Source: Phycisphaerales bacterium
Lineage (GTDB): Bacteria; Planctomycetota; Phycisphaerae; Phycisphaerales; UBA1924
Reading direction: 5' to 3'
NCBI GenBank assembly: GCA_040221175.1
Contig: JAVJVK010000019.1
Span: forward strand, 310,001-374,000
DNA: 64,000 nt
Made by a program: the position numbers and the translations under genes. This document shows, in pieces, positions 48,905 to 58,070 of this stretch. Each line of letters starts with the position of its first letter. The first letter of the stretch is position 1. The notes under the pieces were generated by a model that saw nothing but the letters and a program-made list of their open reading frames with translations, made no database searches and was not told the DNA's origin.

Positions 48905-50947
48905 TTACCGAACGCTCAGGCCCTCGAAGTACTTGCGACGATCGGCTTCGGCCTGCTCAATGGCATTGCGCGTCTGCTCGGCCTGGGTGCTCAGCTCGGC
49001 AAGCCGGTCTTCCTGGTTGGTCAGGGTCTCGAGGTAGCGGCGGTACAGGTCGGTTGTCTTGTCGATGGCCTGCATGTTCTGGCGAATCCGGCCCTGATCT
49101 TCTTGGATCGACCGGATCTGCTGGTTGATCCGCTCGAGCTGGCTCTCGAGGTCGGCCACCTTGCGATTCATGCTGGCGCCTTGACGAAGCGCGGCAATCA
49201 CGTCGTCGCTCGCCTCGGCGCCACGATTGATCTGCTCGATCAGGTTGGGCAGGTCGGCGTCGATGAGGCCGTAGCGGCTCGACTCGGTGCGCCGCTCGAC
49301 GACCTTGAGTTCCAGTTCCTTGCCCGCGTCGACGGTTCGCTCGAAGCGGACCATGCCATCATCGCTCCTGGCGCCGTTGGTCGGCTCGACCAGGTCCCAG
49401 CCGCCCATTGGCTGGTGTTCGATGACGACAGTGCGTTCCTTGCCCGCCTCGTTGCGCAGGGTGTAGGTGTTGGTCATGGTGCGAACATGGCTCGATTGCA
49501 GGTAGCCGTTGACGATGCGGTACGTCGCACGCGAACTGCTGGAGCTCTGGGCTTGCTGGGCCTTGAGCTCCATGTCGACGGCATAGGCGAGCATGCGCTC
49601 GGCGTTCATGGGCACGAAGCCCACCATGGCGTCGCCGGCGTAGGCGCCGTCGTAGACCGCGACGGGCCCGCTGATGAGCGGGGCGCTGGTGGTGTTGGTG
49701 AGCTCGACGCCCAGCATGGGCTGGTTGCCCTGGCTGGGCGTGTAGATGCTGATCTTGCGTGCCTCGACCTGCTCGGTGAGCACCGGAATCATCGCGCTCT
49801 GCTGGCGGTCGAGGCTGATGGGATTCTCGATGCGCAGGACGACCGACTCGCCCACCTGGACGGCAGCGGCCATGCTGGAGGCAGATGCGAAGAATGCTTC
49901 GGAATCCGAAAGTTCCAGCATCCGACTGCCGGCGCTCCGCGAAGCCGTTTCTGCTGCCGGCGCCTGTCGTGAGAGTGCGCGCATTCGCCTGTCGTCGGGC
50001 TCGCCGGCGTCCTGGAAGGGCGACTGCCCTCCCGAGTAGACCTTGGGTTGGGCGAGCATGCCCCCGGGCACCGGCACGTCGGGCCGCCGCACGAAGAGTG
50101 GCGTCTGCAAGTCCATCGTGAAGCCCACCGGCTGGCTGGCGACGAGCGAGAGGTCGATCCGCCGCCAGTCCTCTTCGGTCGTGTTCTCGACGATGGCCCA
50201 GGCCTGGAGGATCGGCTCATTGCGTTGGTTGAGCACGAGGCGGTAGGCGGGCTTCCACACGGGCATCTCGTGCACATAGCTCACGAGCATCTGACGCTCG
50301 CCCTGACCGGTGCTCGAAACCTCGACCGTGCGGATGTTCTCGTCGCGCTCCTGCGCGAGGATGTCCAGGGCTCGCTCGATGTCGTTCTTAAGCTGCTCGT
50401 CGAGGAATTCGAGGTTGATGATGTTGTCCAGGTCGATCCGCTTGATGCCCGCGCCGGTGAAGATCGTGACGGCGTAGGTCTGCACGGCCTTGTCGCCCTC
50501 GGCCCGCTGCACGGTCTCGACGCTGGTGATCGTGCCGGTGGCGGTGCTGTCCGCGGTGGCGACCTTCACCCGCGCCCCGCGGAGGCGGCTGAGTAACTCG
50601 GCCATGGAGGGGTTGTCGGCCAGGTTCACGCCGAAGCTGGCCAGCCGCCGCTCGATCGGCTCGCGCGAGCCGTAGCTGATGGCCCCTACCGTGCCGCCGC
50701 CACCGTCGAGCACGACCAGGCTCTTGAGCAGGTCGTTGAGCTGGCCCTGGTCGACGCGGAGGTAGAGGTTCGCGTCGCCGTTGATCTGGCCCACGCGTTC
50801 GAAGCTGCCCACGCCCGAGCGGTAGAGGGTGACGGCGGTGATGGGTAGTTCCTGGGCTTCGTCTTGAACGGCCAGAGCCGGAAGCGCAAGGCCGGCAACG
50901 AGGGCGAGGCTGAGACACGACGTGGGGGCGCGGCGAGCGGCTGGCAT
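48905..50947 (-). CDS. Exported DUF4139 family protein
   Basis: A 680-residue protein with AGGAGG nine bases before its ATG. A signal peptide (about 1-26, ending PALAVQ) precedes a beta-rich N-terminal domain (ITAVTLYRSGVGSFERVGQI). A central region carries VSYVHEMPVWKPAYRLVLNQ, the hallmark of DUF4139/mucoidy-inhibitor-like proteins. The C-terminal about 100 residues are a coiled coil (NRKVADLESQLERINQQIRS, DRLAELSTQAEQTRNAIEQA). It probably acts in the periplasm or at the surface; the biochemical role is unknown. It diverges from the hydroxyacid dehydrogenase gene. Confidence 0.88.
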   Translation of the reverse strand: MPAARRAPTSCLSLALVAGLALPALAVQDEAQELPITAVTLYRSGVGSFERVGQINGDANLYLRVDQGQLNDLLKSLVVLDGGGGTVGAISYGSREPIERRLASFGVNLADNPSMAELLSRLRGARVKVATADSTATGTITSVETVQRAEGDKAVQTYAVTIFTGAGIKRIDLDNIINLEFLDEQLKNDIERALDILAQERDENIRTVEVSSTGQGERQMLVSYVHEMPVWKPAYRLVLNQRNEPILQAWAIVENTTEEDWRRIDLSLVASQPVGFTMDLQTPLFVRRPDVPVPGGMLAQPKVYSGGQSPFQDAGEPDDRRMRALSRQAPAAETASRSAGSRMLELSDSEAFFASASSMAAAVQVGESVVLRIENPISLDRQQSAMIPVLTEQVEARKISIYTPSQGNQPMLGVELTNTTSAPLISGPVAVYDGAYAGDAMVGFVPMNAERMLAYAVDMELKAQQAQSSSSSRATYRIVNGYLQSSHVRTMTNTYTLRNEAGKERTVVIEHQPMGGWDLVEPTNGARSDDGMVRFERTVDAGKELELKVVERRTESSRYGLIDADLPNLIEQINRGAEASDDVIAALRQGASMNRKVADLESQLERINQQIRSIQEDQGRIRQNMQAIDKTTDLYRRYLETLTNQEDRLAELSTQAEQTRNAIEQAEADRRKYFEGLSVR

Positions 50948-51062
50948 TATGGAGATCCTCCTTGGGTGTGCTACAGGCATGTACGGACGCCGGCACACTT
51001 GGATCGACCGGTGGCGGGGTTCCCGTCCAGTGAATCGAGGCTTGTGACACGCCCGTGACCCA

Positions 51063-51074
51063 TACCCTGTACGG
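51063..51074 (+). promoter_or_regulatory. Leaderless-type -10 element
   Basis: TACCCT (51063-51068) lies 6 nt before the ATG at 51075. A TTGTGA occurs 15-16 bases further upstream, one of the few plausible -35 elements in this set. Confidence 0.55.
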
Positions 51075-54044
51075 ATGCCTTCCATCAGCCTGCCACAAGT
51101 CTCCTCCGCCAACGGCGCCCTGCCAGCGAACATCCTGGCCGACCTACACAACGCCATAGAGGGCGAGGTCCGCCATGCCTACCACGAACGGATGCTGTAC
51201 GCGACCGACGCGTCGAGCTACCAGGTCGAGCCCCTGGGCGTGGTCATCCCCGCGAACGCAGCCGATGTGGTGAAAGCGGCCCGGGTGGCCAGCGACCACG
51301 GCCTGCCCATGCTGCCCCGCGGCGGGGGCACGAGCCTGGCAGGCCAGTGCGTCAACCGGGCGTTGGTCATCGACACGAGCGCCCGGATGACGGCGATCAA
51401 GACGGTGGACGCGCAAGCCCGGCGATGCACCGTGGAGCCGGGCATCACGATCGATGATTTGAACACGGCCATTGCTGAAACGGGGCTCTTTTTCGCTCCG
51501 GACCCGTCCACGGCCCGCCAGGCCAACGTGGGCGGCAGCATCGGCAACAACGCCGCGGGCTCGCGATCGGTGCTGTATGGGCGGATGGTCGAGAACGTCG
51601 AGGCGATCGAGGCATGCCTGGCCGACGGCACGGTCGTGCGATTCGAGGCCGGCTCGCGTGACCCGGTTGCCAGGCGCATCGGCTCACGCGTGATTGATGT
51701 CGTGAGAGACCATCGCGATCTGATCCGCGATCGATATCCGAAGACCCTGCGGCGAAACGCTGGCTACGCGCTCGATGTGGTGCTCGCTGACATCGAGCGG
51801 GCCGAGCGCGAGGGCGTGGATCCGCTGGACGTGGTCAACCTCGCCAAGCTGCTCTGCGGCAGCGAGGGCACGCTGGCGATGACGCTCAGCGCCGATCTGG
51901 TGCTGCACCGGCTGCCCAAGGCCAAGGGCCTGCTGCTGCTCGGGTTCAATGACCTCGACGCTGCGATCGAGGCGGTCCAGCCATTGCTGGAGACCAAGCC
52001 ATCGGCCGTCGAATTGGTCGACGACGTCATCATCGACCTGGCCCTTGCGAACCGAACGCACCGCGCATCGGCCGAGGCGATGCCGATGCCCGACACCGGC
52101 ACGCTGCGGGGCGTGCTCTACGTCGAGTACTTCGCCCAATCAATCGATGATCTCTGCGAGCGGCTCGATGAGGGCCGGCGAGTCGCAAGCGAGAGCGATC
52201 CGAGCGTCGGCATCGAGCGCATCGAGGATCCGCGGGCCATGGCCGCTGCCTGGGCATTGCGCAAGGCGGGCGAGCCGCTCGTGCACGGCATCGTCAGCAA
52301 TCGCAAGCCCGTGACCTTCGTCGAGGACAATGCCGTGCCGGTCGAGCGGCTGGGCGAGTTCGTTCGGCGGTTCCGGGCCATCGTCGAGGAGCACGGCACG
52401 TTCGCATCGTTCTATGCTCACGCGTCGGTGGGCGTGCTGCACGTGCGGCCCATGCTCGATCCACGCGATCCGCAGGACGAAGCGAAGCTGCACTCGATCT
52501 CCGTTGCGATCGCCGACCTGGCGAAGGAACTGGGCGGCGTGATGAGCGGCGAGCACGGCGACGGGCGCGTTCGCGGGCCATTGCTGGAGCGTTTCTACGG
52601 GCCGGAATTGATGGCGGCGTTCGCAGAGGTCAAGGCGGCGTTCGACCCGAAGGGGTTGCTGAACCCGGGCAACATCGTGGGCGCCCCCACGGCCATCGAG
52701 ACGATCACGCAGCACACGCGCATCCGCCCCAACGGCCAGAACGTAGACGTCCCGCCCGTTGCGACGTACTTTGACTATGAAGATCAGCATGGTTTCCGCG
52801 GCGCGGTCGAGATGTGCAACGGCGCGGGCGTTTGCCGCAAGAAGAGCGGCGGCGTCATGTGCCCAAGCTACATGGCAACCTTGGACGAACGGCACAGCAC
52901 CCGGGGCCGAGGCAATGCCTTGCGCCTGGCAACCACGGGACAACTGCCATCGGGCGAAAACGACCCATGGAACGACCCGGGCACGATCGAGACGCTCAAT
53001 CTCTGCCTGAGCTGCAAGGCGTGCAAGAGCGAGTGCCCAAGCAACGTCGATATCGCACGGTTGAAGGCAGAGTACACGGCCCAGCGCTTTGCCAGCAAGG
53101 GCAGGCCCACGCTGCAGGCGGCGGTGTTCGGGCACGTACGGACGTTGAATCGGCTGGGATCGCTGACGCCTGGCCTTGCCAATGCGGTGAACCAGACCAG
53201 TCTCGCCAAGTGGGCGGCCGGGAAGCTGCTGAACCTGGACGAGCGGCGGAGCCTGCCCCGCTTCGCGCGATCGCTTACGGGACAGTGGAAGCGTGCGGGG
53301 CTCGGCGGGCACGACGACCGCCCGACGGTGCTCGTCTTCGGTGATTGCTTTACGATGTACAACGAGCCTGGGATCGGACTCGCGGCGGGTCGCGTGCTCG
53401 GGGCCTTCGGCTACAACCCGGTGCTGGTTGACGTGGGTTGCTGCGGACGCTCGATGATCTCGACCGGCCTGCTCGACGATGCGGTCCGCACGATCACCGC
53501 GACCTACGCGACGCTGGTGGGCATCGACGCGAGTGCGCCCATCATCGTGTTGGAGCCAAGCTGCCTCTCGGCGATCACCGACGACTGGGTGCAGCTCAAG
53601 AGCTCCATTCCGCTGGCCGAGCGCAAGGCGCTGGCCACTCGGACGCACGCACTCGAATCATTCCTCGAGGATCGATGGGACGAGCATCCGACGCGCCCGG
53701 AGATCACGGGCAGCCCCGAAGTCTACCTGCACGGCCATTGCCACGAGAAGGCCCTGCGTGGCATCGGCAACGCGACCAGCCTGCTCGAACGTTTTGCGAC
53801 CGTCCACACGGCCGACGTCACCTGCTGCGGCATGGCAGGCTCGTTCGGATTTACCAGGGACCGCTACGACCTGTCGATGAAGATCGGCGAACTGGGCGCA
53901 CTGCCCAACGCACGTGAGGCGCACGAGGCTGGCCAGGCCGTGCTCGCGTCGGGCACGAGCTGCCGACACCAGATGCACGACGGCGCCAATTTGAAAGCAA
54001 TGCACCCAGCCGAGTGGCTCGATCGGATCATCGGTTCGGAGTAG
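51075..54044 (+). CDS. FAD/4Fe-4S D-2-hydroxyacid dehydrogenase (YdiJ-type)
   Basis: A 989-residue flavoprotein fused to an iron-sulfur module. Residues about 45-280 are an FAD-binding type 4 domain (GLPMLPRGGGTSLAGQCVNR, ARQANVGGSIGNNAAGSRSV). About 290-540 is the FAD-linked oxidase C-terminal domain with HASVGVLHVRPMLD and MSGEHGDGRVRGPLLERFYG. About 575-660 carry two cluster motifs (CNGAGVCRKKSGGVMCPSYM, CLSCKACKSECPSNVD). The end has CCG domains (VDVGCCGRSMISTG, VTCCGMAGSFGF). E. coli YdiJ has this layout and oxidises D-2-hydroxyglutarate or related acids. The substrate here is not proven. Confidence 0.92.
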   Translation: MPSISLPQVSSANGALPANILADLHNAIEGEVRHAYHERMLYATDASSYQVEPLGVVIPANAADVVKAARVASDHGLPMLPRGGGTSLAGQCVNRALVIDTSARMTAIKTVDAQARRCTVEPGITIDDLNTAIAETGLFFAPDPSTARQANVGGSIGNNAAGSRSVLYGRMVENVEAIEACLADGTVVRFEAGSRDPVARRIGSRVIDVVRDHRDLIRDRYPKTLRRNAGYALDVVLADIERAEREGVDPLDVVNLAKLLCGSEGTLAMTLSADLVLHRLPKAKGLLLLGFNDLDAAIEAVQPLLETKPSAVELVDDVIIDLALANRTHRASAEAMPMPDTGTLRGVLYVEYFAQSIDDLCERLDEGRRVASESDPSVGIERIEDPRAMAAAWALRKAGEPLVHGIVSNRKPVTFVEDNAVPVERLGEFVRRFRAIVEEHGTFASFYAHASVGVLHVRPMLDPRDPQDEAKLHSISVAIADLAKELGGVMSGEHGDGRVRGPLLERFYGPELMAAFAEVKAAFDPKGLLNPGNIVGAPTAIETITQHTRIRPNGQNVDVPPVATYFDYEDQHGFRGAVEMCNGAGVCRKKSGGVMCPSYMATLDERHSTRGRGNALRLATTGQLPSGENDPWNDPGTIETLNLCLSCKACKSECPSNVDIARLKAEYTAQRFASKGRPTLQAAVFGHVRTLNRLGSLTPGLANAVNQTSLAKWAAGKLLNLDERRSLPRFARSLTGQWKRAGLGGHDDRPTVLVFGDCFTMYNEPGIGLAAGRVLGAFGYNPVLVDVGCCGRSMISTGLLDDAVRTITATYATLVGIDASAPIIVLEPSCLSAITDDWVQLKSSIPLAERKALATRTHALESFLEDRWDEHPTRPEITGSPEVYLHGHCHEKALRGIGNATSLLERFATVHTADVTCCGMAGSFGFTRDRYDLSMKIGELGALPNAREAHEAGQAVLASGTSCRHQMHDGANLKAMHPAEWLDRIIGSE

Positions 54045-54046
54045 GC

Positions 54047-54817
54047 CTATTCGGCCATCGGCGGACGCAGCAGGCGTTCGATGCTGCCGTCGTCGCGGCG
54101 GACCAGGACCTCGGTGGCCTCGGTCAGGAACAGGCCGTGCTCGATGACGCCCGGCGTGTTGTTCAGGGCGGCGGCCAGTCGCTCGTAGTTGTGCCCGTCG
54201 TCGTTGCTGCTGCCTCCGTGGAGCTGCACGTCGAGGATGAGGTTGCCGTTGTCGGTGACGTAGAGGGTACCGTCCATGCTTCGGCGGAGGACGCCCGAGA
54301 GGCCCAGGGTGCGCAGGTTGGCGCGGATCGAGGCCAGGCCGAACGCCATCACGGCGATGGCCAGCGGCGTGCGCTCGCCCAGGTGATCGACGAGCTTCTC
54401 TTCTTCGACCAGGTACACGCGTCGTGCGGCGGCGGTGGCGACCAGGCGTTCGCGGGTCATGGCCCCGCCCGCGCCCTTGAGCATGCGTAGCTGGGGGTCG
54501 ACCTCGTCGGCTCCGTCGAAGAGGTAGTCGACGTGCTCGATGGTGGCGAACTCGCGGACCTTGACGCCAAGCTCCAGCGCATACGCGCTGCTGGCCTCGC
54601 TCGTGGACACGCAGGTGATGTCCAACTGCTCGGCGATGATGCGCCCGGCCAGGGCGGCGATGGCGCGGCGTGCGGTGCGACCGGTGCCCAGGCCCACGAC
54701 CATGCCCGGCTGGATGTCGGCGACGGCGGCGCGTGCGAGCGCGTCGCTCTCGCTCTGCGTGGCGGCCAGGCGGGCGGCTTCGGTGGGCTGGTTGGTGGGC
54801 GTGGTTCCATCAGCCAA
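54047..54817 (-). CDS. rpiA: Ribose-5-phosphate isomerase A
   Basis: Interconverts ribose-5-phosphate and ribulose-5-phosphate in the pentose phosphate pathway. The 256-residue protein shows GMVVGLGTGRTARRAIAAL, CVSTSEASSAYALELGV, DYLFDGADEVDPQLRMLKGA with the catalytic Asp/Lys region, and VRRSMDGTLYVTDNGN with the C-terminal GVIEHGLFLTEATEV. The first in-frame start is a TTG (LADGTTPTNQ) overlapping the upstream dehydrogenase stop by eight bases, consistent with coupling. The two-base gap to the convergent YdiJ-type gene leaves no room for a terminator. Confidence 0.95.
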   Translation of the reverse strand: MADGTTPTNQPTEAARLAATQSESDALARAAVADIQPGMVVGLGTGRTARRAIAALAGRIIAEQLDITCVSTSEASSAYALELGVKVREFATIEHVDYLFDGADEVDPQLRMLKGAGGAMTRERLVATAAARRVYLVEEEKLVDHLGERTPLAIAVMAFGLASIRANLRTLGLSGVLRRSMDGTLYVTDNGNLILDVQLHGGSSNDDGHNYERLAAALNNTPGVIEHGLFLTEATEVLVRRDDGSIERLLRPPMAE

Positions 54818-56345
54818 AGCGCACCCCCTGGGCCAGGCGCAGCGAAGCGCCGTAGTTGATCGTGCAGGTCTGTCGTCGCATGTAGGCCTTCCAGCTGTCG
54901 CTGCCGGCTTCGCGTCCGCCGCCGGTGTCCTTCTCTCCGCCGAATGCGCCACCGATCTCGGCACCGCTCGTGCCGATGTTGACGTTGGCGATGCCGCAGT
55001 CGCTGCCGGCCGGCGAGAGGAACCGTTCGCTGGATCGCACGCTGCTGGTCATGATGGCGCTGCTCAGGCCGTGGGCGGTCGAGTTGTGCAGGGCGATGGC
55101 GTGGTCCAGGTCGCGATACGTGAACACGTAGAGGATGGGCCCGAAGGTCTCCCGCTGGGCGACGGCGAGTTGGTTATTCGCGGGGGCCCGGATAATCGTG
55201 GGCCTGACGAAGCAGCCGCCCAGCGAGACGTCGGCACGTTCGCCGCCGACGAGCACCGTGCCGCCCTGGCTCTTCGCCTCGTCGATCGCCGCGTCGAAGG
55301 CCTCGCCCGCCTGCTCGGTGATCAACGGACCGACCAACGTCTTGTCGTCCATCGGGTCGCCGATCGGCGCGCGTTCGTAGGCGTCGACGAGCTTCTCGAG
55401 CAAGGGTTCGACGATTGCTTCGTGGGCAATGAGCCGACGCGTGGTGGTGCAGCGCTGCCCCGCGGTCCCAACAGCGGCAAAGAGCAGCGCGGGGACGGCC
55501 AGGTCAAGGTCGGCGTCGGGCTCGACGATGACCGCGTTGTTGCCGCCAAGCTCGAGCAGGCACTTGCCCAGCCGGGCGGCGACGACCTGGCCGACCTTCC
55601 GGCCCATCTCGGTCGACCCCGTGGCGCTGATGAGCGGCAGGCGGGCGTCGGCGGTCATGGGCTTGGCCACGGTCTCGTCGCTGCCGATGACCAGGTTGAA
55701 CACGCCCTCGTGGCCCAACTCCGTCGCGACCTTGTCGGCGATGGCGTTGGTCGCCATCGCGGTCAAGGGGGCCATGAGGCTTGGCTTCCAGATCACCGTG
55801 TCCCCGCAGACGGCCGCGATCATGGCGTTCCAGCCCCACACGGCGTTGGGGAAGTTAAAGGCGGTGATGACGCCGATGGGCCCGAGCGGCTGCCATTGCT
55901 CGAAGAGCCGGTGGTCGGCACGCTCGCTGGGCATGGTTCGGCCACCCAGCATGCGCGACAGGCCCGTGGCATAGTCGGCGATGTCGATGGTCTCTTGGAC
56001 TTCGCCCAGGCCCTCGCTCCGGATCTTGCCGACCTCCATGGAGACCAGGGCGCCCAGGGCGTCCTTGTGCTCTCGCAGGGCGTGGCCGATGCGGCGGACG
56101 ACCTCGCCCCGCTCGGGGGCGGGCACCATGCGCCACCTCAGGAACGCCGCCCTCGCACGCTCGATGGATTCTTCGAGCTGGGCCGCGCCGTCGAGGCGAA
56201 CGCCCGCCAGCGGCTGGCCCGTGGCGGGGTTGAGGCTGACGACCTGCGAGGCGTCGCCGGCCTCGCAGCGCTGGGCTGGAACGAAGCGCGGGTCGCTGTC
56301 GAGGGGCAGGCTCTCGAGCGGATTGGCGGCCGTCGTCTGGGACAT
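54810..56345 (-). CDS. ALDH7-type aldehyde dehydrogenase
   Basis: A 511-residue NAD(P)-dependent aldehyde dehydrogenase. The cofactor and active-site motifs are PIGVITAFNFPNAVWGWNA, ISATGSTEMGRKVGQ, the general-base Glu in CLLELGGNNAVIV and the nucleophile in AGQRCTTTRRLIAHEA. The C-terminus MRRQTCTINYGASLRLAQGV closely follows the end of antiquitin/ALDH7, the alpha-aminoadipate semialdehyde dehydrogenases of lysine breakdown, so I place it there. No other lysine-degradation gene is visible; it shares an operon with rpiA. Confidence 0.9.
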   Translation of the reverse strand: MSQTTAANPLESLPLDSDPRFVPAQRCEAGDASQVVSLNPATGQPLAGVRLDGAAQLEESIERARAAFLRWRMVPAPERGEVVRRIGHALREHKDALGALVSMEVGKIRSEGLGEVQETIDIADYATGLSRMLGGRTMPSERADHRLFEQWQPLGPIGVITAFNFPNAVWGWNAMIAAVCGDTVIWKPSLMAPLTAMATNAIADKVATELGHEGVFNLVIGSDETVAKPMTADARLPLISATGSTEMGRKVGQVVAARLGKCLLELGGNNAVIVEPDADLDLAVPALLFAAVGTAGQRCTTTRRLIAHEAIVEPLLEKLVDAYERAPIGDPMDDKTLVGPLITEQAGEAFDAAIDEAKSQGGTVLVGGERADVSLGGCFVRPTIIRAPANNQLAVAQRETFGPILYVFTYRDLDHAIALHNSTAHGLSSAIMTSSVRSSERFLSPAGSDCGIANVNIGTSGAEIGGAFGGEKDTGGGREAGSDSWKAYMRRQTCTINYGASLRLAQGVRFG

Positions 56346-56357
56346 CGGGGCACTGTA
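56346..56357 (-). promoter_or_regulatory. Leaderless-type -10 element of the ALDH7 gene
   Basis: On the minus strand TACAGT (56352-56357) lies 6 nt before the ATG at 56345, with no Shine-Dalgarno sequence. Confidence 0.5.
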
Positions 56358-56412
56358 GGCAAAGCCCGCCCCGATTCAGGCTCTTCGCAGATCCTTCGAA
56401 TGCACTGGCCCC

Positions 56413-56646
56413 TCACCCGCCCCCCACCAGCGTCACGATCTCCACCTCGTCCCCTTCGGCAAGCGTGTGGCTCTCGTGGGTCGCCCTGGGCGCCAGCTCG
56501 CGGTTGACCTCCACGGCGCAGGCCGTGCGGGCCAGGCCCAGTTGGTCGAGCAGGCCCGCGATGGTGGCGCCCTGCGGGGCTTCGCGCGGCTCGCCGTTGA
56601 CCGTCAGGGTGATCGTGTTCGTGCCGGAGGGGGTCGCCTGTGCCAT
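56413..56646 (-). CDS. thiS: ThiS/MoaD-family sulfur carrier protein
   Basis: A 77-residue beta-grasp protein. After a short leader, ITLTVNGEPREAPQGATIAG begins the ThiS fold, with LLDQLGLARTACAVEVNREL and the terminal EGDEVEIVTLVGGG. The C-terminal Gly-Gly is the site adenylated and loaded with sulfur by ThiF. ThiS is favoured over MoaD because of the VNG start and AVEVN strand. Here an extra Gly follows the usual GG end. No other thiamine gene is adjacent. The ATG has TACCAT five bases upstream. Confidence 0.85.
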   Translation of the reverse strand: MAQATPSGTNTITLTVNGEPREAPQGATIAGLLDQLGLARTACAVEVNRELAPRATHESHTLAEGDEVEIVTLVGGG

Positions 56647-56701
56647 GAGGTATGGTACTCGGTTGGCAACGATCCGGGCCGTCGCGGCGTACGGTATTGG
56701 T
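56647..56701. promoter_or_regulatory. Divergent leaderless promoters
   Basis: On the minus strand TACCAT (56652-56657) is 5 nt before the thiS ATG. On the plus strand TACGGT (56690-56695) is 6 nt before the ATG at 56702. The whole 55-bp intergenic region is thus two facing promoters whose upstream elements must overlap. Confidence 0.5.
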
Positions 56702-57535
56702 ATGAGCCAGTACCGTTTCTTCGGCGTCGTGATCCTGCTGCTGGCGGTTCTCACGCTGCTGGCCGGCTGCGAGCAGGACTACAGCCAGGAAAGCCCCGAG
56801 GCCCTGGTCGATTCGGCTCGCCAGATGGTGCTGGATGGCAACGCCCGGCGGCTGAGCGAGCTGGTCTGGACCGAGAGCGACGGCGAGAAGCTCGTCATCG
56901 ATCGCCTTGGCCGCACGATGGGCGCGCTGCAACGGCTGGGCGAGGCGGTGGCCAGCGAGTTCCCCCAGGAGGTCGAGAAGATCCGCAGGCAGGCCGACGA
57001 GGCGGCCGAGGCCGGGGAGATCAACAGCATCATCGGGCGAGCGCTGACCGCCTCGGGCGGGGTGGCCCGCGGGGCGCCGGCGGCCATGCGCGACGAGCGG
57101 CGCATGCGGCAGGGGCTCGACAGCGTCGTGCGTGAGCTCATGGCAGACCCCTATGGCTGGCTCGAGCGCCACGGCGAGAAGCTCCAGCCCATGCGCATTA
57201 CCGACGACATCGTCGCCTTGAGCTGGCAGGGCAAGCCGGTGGTCGGGCTCAGCCTGGTCGAGCACGAGGGCCAGTGGTACCTCAAGCTGCCGCTCGACCA
57301 GCCCGCGCTGCGGCGCTTCCTGCCCCAGAGCGAGGAAGAGTTCGAGATCTGGGGCGAGCTGGTCGCCAGCGTGCACAACGTGCTGCAGGACCTGGCCGAC
57401 GAGGTCGAACGCGGCGAGCACAAGAACCTCGAAAGCGTCGCCAGCACCGCGGGCGAGTACGCCCTGCCCACAGCCTTCATGGTGATGATCGCCTATGGCA
57501 AGGCGCTGGAAGAACGCGGCTCGGGCGAGGGCTGA
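56702..57535 (+). CDS. Predicted lipoprotein
   Basis: A 277-residue protein with a signal peptide and lipobox (VVILLLAVLTLLAGC, Cys23). The mature chain is mostly helical and acidic (ALVDSARQMVLDGNARRLSE; EFPQEVEKIRRQADEAAEAG), with a short beta segment (DDIVALSWQGKPVVGLSLVE, QWYLKLPLD) that resembles a nuclear-transport-factor-like cone. No family is recognised. LspA (30831) would process it. The gene is monocistronic as far as can be seen. Confidence 0.8.
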   Translation: MSQYRFFGVVILLLAVLTLLAGCEQDYSQESPEALVDSARQMVLDGNARRLSELVWTESDGEKLVIDRLGRTMGALQRLGEAVASEFPQEVEKIRRQADEAAEAGEINSIIGRALTASGGVARGAPAAMRDERRMRQGLDSVVRELMADPYGWLERHGEKLQPMRITDDIVALSWQGKPVVGLSLVEHEGQWYLKLPLDQPALRRFLPQSEEEFEIWGELVASVHNVLQDLADEVERGEHKNLESVASTAGEYALPTAFMVMIAYGKALEERGSGEG

Positions 57536-57692
57536 AGCCGCGGCGAACAAAGAAATCTTGCCCTGATCACCGCGTGCGCGCGCTATGTGGCGGCGCTGCG
57601 TCGCTTGTTTCTTGCCTTGCGCTGACGTCGCGGGAAGAGTGCGGGGCCCAAAGCCCCCGTGGACCACTCGCCTCGAACGTGAGGTATCCGCG
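57536..57692. other. Intergenic before the ATPase cassette
   Basis: About 157 bases with no supported gene; a longer frame through it lacks a start signal. GAGG precedes the start at 57693. Confidence 0.4.
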
Positions 57693-58070
57693 ATGGAGTT
57701 TCAAGTTCCTGATCAGCCCGTGCACTCGAACGTCCTGCAAGCCCAGCTCGCCGCCGCCTGCGATGCCATGCGAACCTGGGACGGCACGATCGAGATGCCC
57801 TCGAACCCGTCCCTGTGCCTGCGACGCGACGACGCCAACGTGATCGTCCTGCAACGCAACCGTGAGCTGGCCAAGGAAGTCTCCGGCCGGATCATGGACT
57901 ACCACCTGCGGAACTACCTGGTCAACGCCAGCGTGGACACCTACCGCCGCGCCATGTGGCCATGGGTGTTTGGCATCTGCGACAGCACCTTCCCGCGGGA
58001 TCCCTCGGCCATGCTGCTGCGCGAGCTGGCGGCCCGCTTCGTCGAGGCGGGGGTGGCCGCATGCGCGTGA
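57693..58070 (+). CDS. Small protein of unknown function preceding the AAA ATPase
   Basis: A 125-residue soluble protein starting MEFQVPDQPVHSNVLQAQLA, with GAGG about ten bases before the ATG. It is mixed alpha/beta with a helical C-terminus (SAMLLRELAARFVEAGVAAC). No membrane or zinc motifs and no recognised family. Its stop overlaps the ATPase start by ten bases, a close coupling that suggests the two proteins act together, for example as accessory and motor. Confidence 0.65.
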   Translation: MEFQVPDQPVHSNVLQAQLAAACDAMRTWDGTIEMPSNPSLCLRRDDANVIVLQRNRELAKEVSGRIMDYHLRNYLVNASVDTYRRAMWPWVFGICDSTFPRDPSAMLLRELAARFVEAGVAACA